Positions 58,947 to 64,000 of a stretch of DNA of 64,000 bases are shown here, piece after piece (positions within the stretch are counted from its first letter, which is position 1; every line of letters begins with the position of its first letter). This stretch comes from Phycisphaeraceae bacterium (lineage in GTDB: Bacteria; Planctomycetota; Phycisphaerae; Phycisphaerales; UBA1924), in NCBI GenBank assembly GCA_007693965.1, contig RECQ01000054.1, positions 86,994 through 150,993 on the forward strand, given 5' to 3'. The notes under the pieces are model-generated. The model was not told where the DNA came from. It saw only the letters and a program-made list of their open reading frames with translations, and did not search any database. The position numbers and the translations under genes were made by a program.

Positions 58947-60320
58947 ATGATGCAGGATCGCCCCGACCACGGAGCATTGACGCGGAAGGTCTGCTCCCGG
59001 ACGGTTCGACTGCTCGCGGCGGCGGCGCTGCTGACGCAGGCATCGTGCGGCACGCGCGTGGGGGAGCCGGAATCGGTGCTCACCAAGCTCCCGCCGCCGA
59101 CTGTCGAGCCGACGCAACGCAATGGCGGGAAGACGGAGACCGCCGATGATCGTCGCCCGATGCGCACGCTGAGCGAGGACGATGCGTCGCGGGGCCTTTC
59201 CGATGTCGCGGTGCTCACCGGGCCTCCGGCGATGCCGACGGGCTTCACCCTCGGCGCCGGGGATGGCGCCACTGCGGAGGACATCGAACTCGCCGCAGCC
59301 ATGGCGGGTGGCTCCGCCGCCGGTGGGAGGGCAGCGCAGGAGAACCTGGTCGATCACATTCTCATCGACGCCCTGGTGGGGCAGATCAACGGGCGGCCGG
59401 TGTATGCATCGGAGTTCTTCGCGCCGATGGACGCCCGCCTGCGAGCCGACGCGCGGGAGATGTCGGAGCGCGAATGGCTGGAGTCGACGAGAAGCCGTAT
59501 CAGCAGGGCATTGCAAGAGCGGGTGACGGACGAGCTGCTGCTGGCGGAGTTCGAGGCGTCAGTGCCTGCCCAGCACCGGCCCGGACTGCTGGCCTATGTC
59601 CGCGATTTGCGCGAGAACATCATCTCCCTCAGCCGCGGCAGCTCCGAGCTGGCCGAGCAGCGACTGCAGGATTCGGAGGGGCTCACGCTGGATCAGGCGG
59701 TGCGCAGCCAGCGCGATCGCAGTTTTATCCAGCAGCAAATCTACACCCAGGTGACAAGCCGGGTCTTCGTCTCGTGGCGCGAGGTGCAGATCGAGTATGA
59801 GCGCAACCGCGACCGCTACATCTCTCCAGGCGCTGCAACTCTGCGGATGATCTGGGTTCCGCTTGATGATGAGGCCCGGATCGAGCGCGTGATGCGGGCG
59901 CTGGAGGCGGGAGAGCCCTTCGATGTGGTGGCGGCGCGTGAGAGCGATTACAACCGTTCCGAAGGTGGGCTGGAGTCGGTCACGCTGGACGGGCCGAGCT
60001 TTGCAGAGTCGCGGCTCTTCAGCGTGGAGACGCTGAACAGCCGGGCCGTCGCGCTCTCCCCCGGGCAGACGAGCGATCCTTTTGAGTTCAATCGGCGGCT
60101 TGTGTGGATTCACCTGGAATCCGTGAGTGAACCGGTGAGCAGTCTCTTTGATGTGCAGGTGAAGATCCACAACGAGCTGTGGAACCAGCGCTTCATGGAG
60201 GAGAACGCGCGATACTTCACCCAGCTCATCGAGCGCGGCAGCCTGACGGACATCCAGGAGATGGAGCGTCGTCTCTTCCGCATCGCCGCCGAGCGCTACC
60301 TGCTGGCCGGGCGGGAGTGA
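58947..60320 (+). CDS. SurA/PrsA-like parvulin-domain lipoprotein
   Basis: 457 residues from ATG 58947, AGAGG five bases upstream, -10-like GATAAT at 58837-58842. Signal peptide ending LLTQASC, with Cys the likely lipidated residue although the lipobox is atypical. Residues about 125-300 form the helical N-terminal chaperone part (LVGQINGRPVYASEFF is the SurA_N hallmark); residues about 310-415 form a parvulin-like domain (ATLRMIWVPLDDEARIERVM, then SESDYNRSEGGLES-like and FAESRLFSVETLN). Expected to help fold outer-membrane or secreted proteins; the proline isomerase site is too degenerate to claim activity. yraN follows two bases later. Confidence 0.87.
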   Translation: MMQDRPDHGALTRKVCSRTVRLLAAAALLTQASCGTRVGEPESVLTKLPPPTVEPTQRNGGKTETADDRRPMRTLSEDDASRGLSDVAVLTGPPAMPTGFTLGAGDGATAEDIELAAAMAGGSAAGGRAAQENLVDHILIDALVGQINGRPVYASEFFAPMDARLRADAREMSEREWLESTRSRISRALQERVTDELLLAEFEASVPAQHRPGLLAYVRDLRENIISLSRGSSELAEQRLQDSEGLTLDQAVRSQRDRSFIQQQIYTQVTSRVFVSWREVQIEYERNRDRYISPGAATLRMIWVPLDDEARIERVMRALEAGEPFDVVAARESDYNRSEGGLESVTLDGPSFAESRLFSVETLNSRAVALSPGQTSDPFEFNRRLVWIHLESVSEPVSSLFDVQVKIHNELWNQRFMEENARYFTQLIERGSLTDIQEMERRLFRIAAERYLLAGRE

Positions 60321-60322
60321 GG

Positions 60323-60769
60323 ATGTCGGGGGCGCTGCCGGCCCTGCTTGCGCGACTGCGCGGCACGCCGCGGCGGCTGGCCGGGCGGCGCGACCCGCTG
60401 GGCCCGAAGGGCGAGCGCATCGCCGCGAAACACCTGAAGAAAGCCGGCTACCGCGTGGTTTCGCGCAATGTTTTTACGCGCGTGGGCGAGGCGGACCTGG
60501 TGTGCCTGACGCCGGACGGGCGGGCGCTGGTGGTCGTCGAGGTGAAGGCGCGGCGGTGGAACGGGGCGCCGGGCGAAGTGAACCGGTATCCGCCGGAGCT
60601 GGCGATCGACGGGCGCAAACGCCGCAAGCTGCTTGCGGTGGCGGGGGCGCTGTCGCGGCGGAAGAAGTGGATGGGGATGCCGGTGCGCATCGACGTGGTG
60701 GCGGTGGAGATTCCGCAGCGCGGCGCGGCGGTGGTGCGTCATCATGAGGGGGCGGTGCGGGGGCGATGA
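60323..60769 (+). CDS. YraN/UPF0102 family nuclease-fold protein
   Basis: 148 residues from ATG 60323, whose GGGAG site overlaps the end of the preceding gene, so they are coupled. Endonuclease-like core: GPKGERIAAKHLKKAGYRVVSRN, then GEADLVCLTPDGRALVVVEVKAR with the Asp/Glu-x-Lys nuclease residues, and RKLLAVAGALSRR. UPF0102 proteins have a Holliday-junction-resolvase-like fold and no firmly established role. An Arg-rich N-terminal extension precedes the domain. Confidence 0.93.
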   Translation: MSGALPALLARLRGTPRRLAGRRDPLGPKGERIAAKHLKKAGYRVVSRNVFTRVGEADLVCLTPDGRALVVVEVKARRWNGAPGEVNRYPPELAIDGRKRRKLLAVAGALSRRKKWMGMPVRIDVVAVEIPQRGAAVVRHHEGAVRGR

Positions 60770-60898
60770 ATCAGACAAAACTACTGGAAGTCCGGACATC
60801 GCGGGAGACTTGGTTGCATTGTCGATGATCGGCATCACCAGCCGATTCCAGATGCACCATTCCAGATTGCTCAGTCGTTGATGACAGCCTCAATCACT

Positions 60899-61897
60899 CT
60901 ACGACGGATCTGGCGCCGCCTCCCGCTCGCGGCGGATGCGCTCGCGGATCTGGCGGCCTCGCTCGGCCATCGAATCGTCGATCTTCCGGCGGAGTTCGTC
61001 GTCGATGTTGGCGCGGAGGGTTTCGAGGATCGAGGAGAGCCTGTAGGTTTTGTCTGAACCGAGGTCTTCGGCCATGATCTCTTCGCGGGCGCGTTCGGCG
61101 AACATGTCCACGAGGCCGCGGCGGCGCGTGGCTTGGAGGATGCGCGTCAGGCCGTCACCGCGGAATAGACGTTCGTGATCTTCGTGTCGCTGGGCGAGAA
61201 CTCTCCCAACGACTGTTTCCGGATCATCGACGTCAGCCCACTGATATATTCGTGCAATCTGCAACGCGTGGGCTGATCCGCTCTGAAGATTCGAGAGATC
61301 CCTCCATTGATCGAGGGTTTCGCTGGTGGGATGTCCTATCTCGTCAATCTTCTCCTCCGCATAGCCTTTCAGACGTTCGGCATTCTCTATCGCCAGATCG
61401 GCGCGTTGATAGTGGAGCATCACCGGCTGGACACCCCGATAGGGCGGGCCCGCGAGGACGCGCTCGACGCCTTCGGCGATCAGCCTGTCGATGGCGGGGT
61501 TGTTCGGATCGATCTCGGCCAGAATCCGGAACTCATAGTCAGCGTATTTCAGGCGACTTTCGATAAGACGCACGAGCCCCGGCGCCGCCCTCGCATCTCC
61601 GAGTAAACGAATGAGACTCAGAAGATGCGCGACTTTCCAACTCTCGGTTTGCTCTGCGCTCAAATACTCGTTGACCTGCCGAAAAAACTCGTCGCCGAAG
61701 GGTTCCTCGAGCCCAGTCGCCTTTTGCGCCTCTTCGATTGTTCTCTCAAGATGAACATGGCGAGGCCAATCATCCCCGGGTGAACGGAGTCGCACCGCAT
61801 GCTCGACGGGGGAGAGCGAATCATCCTGTGCGGAAGCGCGAAGACTCTAGAGTCCGAGCAGGCTCGCCGTGAGCAATGCAATCGTGATTATTCTCAT
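60899..61897 (-). pseudogene. Secreted paralogue 1, interrupted by an in-frame TAG
   Basis: From ATG 61895-61897 the frame reads MRIITIALLTASLLGL, then TAG at 61849-61847, then SLRASAQDDS and continues open to 60899 for a further 315 codons homologous to its two neighbours. Without the stop the protein would be 332 residues with a normal signal peptide cleaved before QDDS. GTG 61795 could restart translation but would lack the signal. It shares GDDWPRHVHLERTIEEAQKA and AEIDPNNPAIDRLI with the paralogues. A promoter-like TACGAT is retained at 61962-61957. Either a recent nonsense mutation, a sequencing error or stop read-through. Confidence 0.75.
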
Positions 61898-61956
61898 GCC
61901 GATGACCCCCATACCTCCACAGTCCACACGGGAGCACCTATATATCTGCTATCGAC

Positions 61957-61962
61957 ATCGTA
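61957..61962 (-). promoter_or_regulatory. Conserved -10 of paralogue 1
   Basis: TACGAT within GTACGATG on the minus strand, 59 nt before ATG 61897; the same hexamer and distance occur before paralogue 2. Confidence 0.45.
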
Positions 61963-61982
61963 CACTCTAGGACGGTGTCGGC

Positions 61983-62921
61983 TCAATCGGGCCCCGCATT
62001 AACATGCATCTGGCGCCATTCATCCGGTCTCAAGTGCGGTGCCAAGGCCGCGATGTGCGCTCGGCCGGGGACTTCGTGGAGTTCCGCATCGGGATTGCGC
62101 CGGCGCACCTCCTGCACATACAGATCGACGAGGCCGCGGCGGCGGATGGCTTGATGGATCCTGGGCCAGGCGTCGGGATGGATCCTGCCGCGGGGTCCGT
62201 CGGCGTAGCGATTTGTGATGACTTTCTCGATGACTGTCATGGGATCGTCGATGTCGGCCCATTGATACATCTTTGCAAAGTTTCGTCCAATTCGTGCTTG
62301 TTGGCCAACTCGAGAAAGTGCGCCTGTATCATCCCAGTTATCTGTCGTGGTCGGACCCAGGCGTTCGCGCTCGGCACGAACAAACGCGATGACCCTCTCC
62401 GCATTCTCGATTGCCAGGTCGGCAGGTTGTGCGTGAAGCAATTCGGCGCCGACAGTCAGATACGGCGGACCAGCCAACGCTCGACGAACCTGACGATCGA
62501 CGATCCTGTTGATAGCGGGGTTGTTCGGGTCGATCTCGGTCAGGGTTTGAAATGCGTAGGCCGAGTGAGGCGAGTCATTGTCGATCATGCGCACAAGACC
62601 CGGCGCGGCTCTGGTGTCTCCAAGTAGGCGAACGAGACTCAGTAGATGCGTGATTTTCCAACTCTCGGCTTGCTCTTCGCTCAGGTACTCGTTGACCTGT
62701 CGATAAAACTCGTCGCCGAAAGGATCCTCAAGGCCCATCGCCTTTTGCGCCTCTTCGATCGTTCTCTCCAGATGAATATGGCGCGGCCAATCATCCCCGG
62801 GTGAACGGAGTCGCACCGCGTGCTCGACGAGGGAGTGCGAATCATCCTGCGCATAGGATTGATGGCTCCAGAGGCCGCACAGCAACACTGAGGCGATGAT
62901 GATGCTTGTGATGTATTTCAT
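61983..62921 (-). CDS. Secreted paralogue 2 of unknown function
   Basis: 312 residues from ATG 62919-62921 with AGGTG 6 nt upstream. Signal peptide MKYITSIIIASVLLCGLWSHQSYA cleaved before QDDS. Mature protein is acidic and helical, with repeat-like stretches (HLLSLVRLLGDTRAAPGLVRMI; TLTEIDPNNPAINRIV) reminiscent of HEAT-type helical pairs. Homologous to both neighbours over the first 230 residues, but its C-terminus (EVPGRAHIAALAPHLRPDEW) is unrelated to theirs. Function unknown; no enzyme motif. Envelope location is inferred from the signal peptide. Confidence 0.82.
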   Translation of the reverse strand: MKYITSIIIASVLLCGLWSHQSYAQDDSHSLVEHAVRLRSPGDDWPRHIHLERTIEEAQKAMGLEDPFGDEFYRQVNEYLSEEQAESWKITHLLSLVRLLGDTRAAPGLVRMIDNDSPHSAYAFQTLTEIDPNNPAINRIVDRQVRRALAGPPYLTVGAELLHAQPADLAIENAERVIAFVRAERERLGPTTTDNWDDTGALSRVGQQARIGRNFAKMYQWADIDDPMTVIEKVITNRYADGPRGRIHPDAWPRIHQAIRRRGLVDLYVQEVRRRNPDAELHEVPGRAHIAALAPHLRPDEWRQMHVNAGPD

Positions 62922-62980
62922 TTCAAACACCTGCGAATGATTACGGGTGGTTCGGCCGGGCGCGCATGAACACACTCAGC

Positions 62981-62986
62981 ATCGTA
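62981..62986 (-). promoter_or_regulatory. Conserved -10 of paralogue 2
   Basis: TACGAT on the minus strand, 59 nt before ATG 62921, matching paralogue 1. Confidence 0.45.
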
Positions 62987-63013
62987 CGCAGACTGCGCGG
63001 CGCAGAATCTCGC

Positions 63014-64000
63014 TCAGGGTCGATCAGGCGCCGCCTCCTGCTCGCGGAGTCGCTGCTCCCGCATCTGTCGCCGGCGTTCGGCCATGGAGTCGGAAATGCG
63101 AAGCGCCAGCTCATCATCGATTTTGACACGGAGAGATTCCAGATCCTGGTAGATGAGGAAGAGAGCCCCCGAGCCCAGTTCGAGCTCCATGATCCGCTCG
63201 CGAGCGCGTTCAGCGAAGAGATCGACCAGGCCGCGGCGGCGGAGGGACTGCATCACGCGCGTGTGGGCCGTCATTCCGATCGCCGTCCGCATGTCTCCCT
63301 CGACTCTGGCGTCGAGCAACCTTCGCACCACGACCTCGGGCGGTTCGGTGTCGAGCCAGCGATAGAGCTTTGCGATGGCGAGCCCATCGCCCGCCCCGCC
63401 GCCGATGTTGGACAGGCGTTTCATCTCCTCGCTCCACCAACGCTCCGCGACCTCAGGGTCGAGCCGCTCCCGCTCCGCTTCAATGAAGGCGATGATCTTC
63501 TCCGCGTTCTCAATCGCCAAATCGGAGCGTTGAAGATGGAGCATCTCCGCGGGCACGCCATAGAACGGTGGCCCTTCCGCTGCGAGGGCCCGGTCAACCG
63601 CACGGGCGATCAGCCTGTCGATTGCAGGGTTGTTCGGGTCGATCTCGGCCAGAATCCGGAACGCATAGTCAGCGTATTCCAGGCGCCTTTCGATAACACG
63701 CACGAGCCCCGGCGCCGCCCGTTCATCTCCCAACAGGTTAATCAGATTCAGCAGGTGCTGGATCTTCCAACTTCCAGAGTGCTCAACGTTCAGGAACGCG
63801 GTGACCTGCCGATAGAACTCATCGCCGAAAGGATCTTCGAGGCCCGTCGCCTTTTGCGCCTCTTCGATCGTTCTCTCCAGATGAACATGGCGCGGCCAGT
63901 CATCCCCGGGTGAACGGAGTCGGACCGCATGCTCGACGAGGGAGAGCGAATCATCCTGCGCATAGGATTGATGGCTCCAGAGGCCGCACAGCAACACTGA
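63014..64000 (-). CDS. Secreted paralogue 3 (start lies beyond the window)
   Basis: 329 codons visible, from the stop at 63014 to the window edge. The visible N-terminus SVLLCGLWSHQSYAQDDS is the same as in paralogue 2, so about ten codons (MKYITS...) are missing. DNA near the edge is nearly identical to 62822-62898. Landmarks: GDDWPRHVHLERTIEEAQKA, ILAEIDPNNPAIDRLIARAV, LRRRGLVDLFAERARERIME, and an Arg/Glu-rich C-terminal coiled stretch shared with paralogue 1 but not 2. Function unknown. Further copies may follow outside the window. Confidence 0.8.
   Translation of the reverse strand, partial: SVLLCGLWSHQSYAQDDSLSLVEHAVRLRSPGDDWPRHVHLERTIEEAQKATGLEDPFGDEFYRQVTAFLNVEHSGSWKIQHLLNLINLLGDERAAPGLVRVIERRLEYADYAFRILAEIDPNNPAIDRLIARAVDRALAAEGPPFYGVPAEMLHLQRSDLAIENAEKIIAFIEAERERLDPEVAERWWSEEMKRLSNIGGGAGDGLAIAKLYRWLDTEPPEVVVRRLLDARVEGDMRTAIGMTAHTRVMQSLRRRGLVDLFAERARERIMELELGSGALFLIYQDLESLRVKIDDELALRISDSMAERRRQMREQRLREQEAAPDRP

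Overview
The window is very GC-rich, densely coded bacterial DNA. Several features point to a planctomycete of the class Phycisphaerae: a PEP-CTERM-like tail reading IPAPPAVGL... plus an arginine cluster (8562-9191), a dockerin-like C-terminus with GDLNGDG repeats on a secreted protease (43146-46970), a Gly/Pro-rich DUF1844 protein, PPi-type phosphofructokinase, GTG/TTG starts and many promoters placed only 6-9 nt before the start codon. The assignment is inference from gene content; no 16S gene is present.

Layout. 1-3745: partial membrane protein, then arginine decarboxylase (speA) and a deoxyhypusine-synthase homologue (speY-like), which with agmatinase (speB, 48214) makes a plausible arginine-agmatine-putrescine-homospermidine route. 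3814-8427: two overlapping paralogous glycosyltransferases, an unknown 300-residue protein and fumarylacetoacetase. 8562-14291: PEP-CTERM-like protein, alanine dehydrogenase, a large secreted unknown, thioredoxin reductase, a one-domain CBM48 protein. 14327-20466: two tandem CPA2 antiporters, an NAD(P)-binding epimerase-like protein and a dicarboxylate/amino acid symporter. 20590-25018: aspS, lpxB, tRNA-Leu(UAA), and a secreted protein with an internal domain duplication. 25289-29542: a three-gene signalling cassette (HTH-receiver regulator, HDOD histidine kinase, degenerate receiver-GAF protein). 29557-35558: der, MsbA-like ABC exporter, aroA, a lone groES, apt. 35559-42920: repeat-rich spacer, ThiF-family enzyme, glycosylasparaginase, PPi-PFK, lipoprotein, LuxR-type regulator, uracil-DNA glycosylase, frr. 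43146-46970: a very large secreted protein joining a subtilisin-like domain, a zinc-metalloprotease domain and a dockerin-like tail. 47281-54127: fructosamine-kinase family protein, speB, DUF4097 protein, coiled-coil membrane protein, tilS, a sigma-70 factor and superoxide dismutase. 54262-58744: sdhCAB operon and DUF1844 protein. 58947-60769: SurA-like lipoprotein and YraN. 60899-64000: three tandem paralogous secreted proteins, one broken by an in-frame TAG, the last running off the window.

Most genes are housekeeping. The parts worth a second look are the dual-protease fusion, the signalling cassette with its dead receiver, the recently duplicated and mosaic secreted-protein array, the set of probable leaderless promoters, and at least five unrelated palindromic (REP/MITE-like) elements sitting at gene ends, one of which supplies the last residues of an antiporter. 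No rRNA, CRISPR array, transposase, prophage or defence island was seen.
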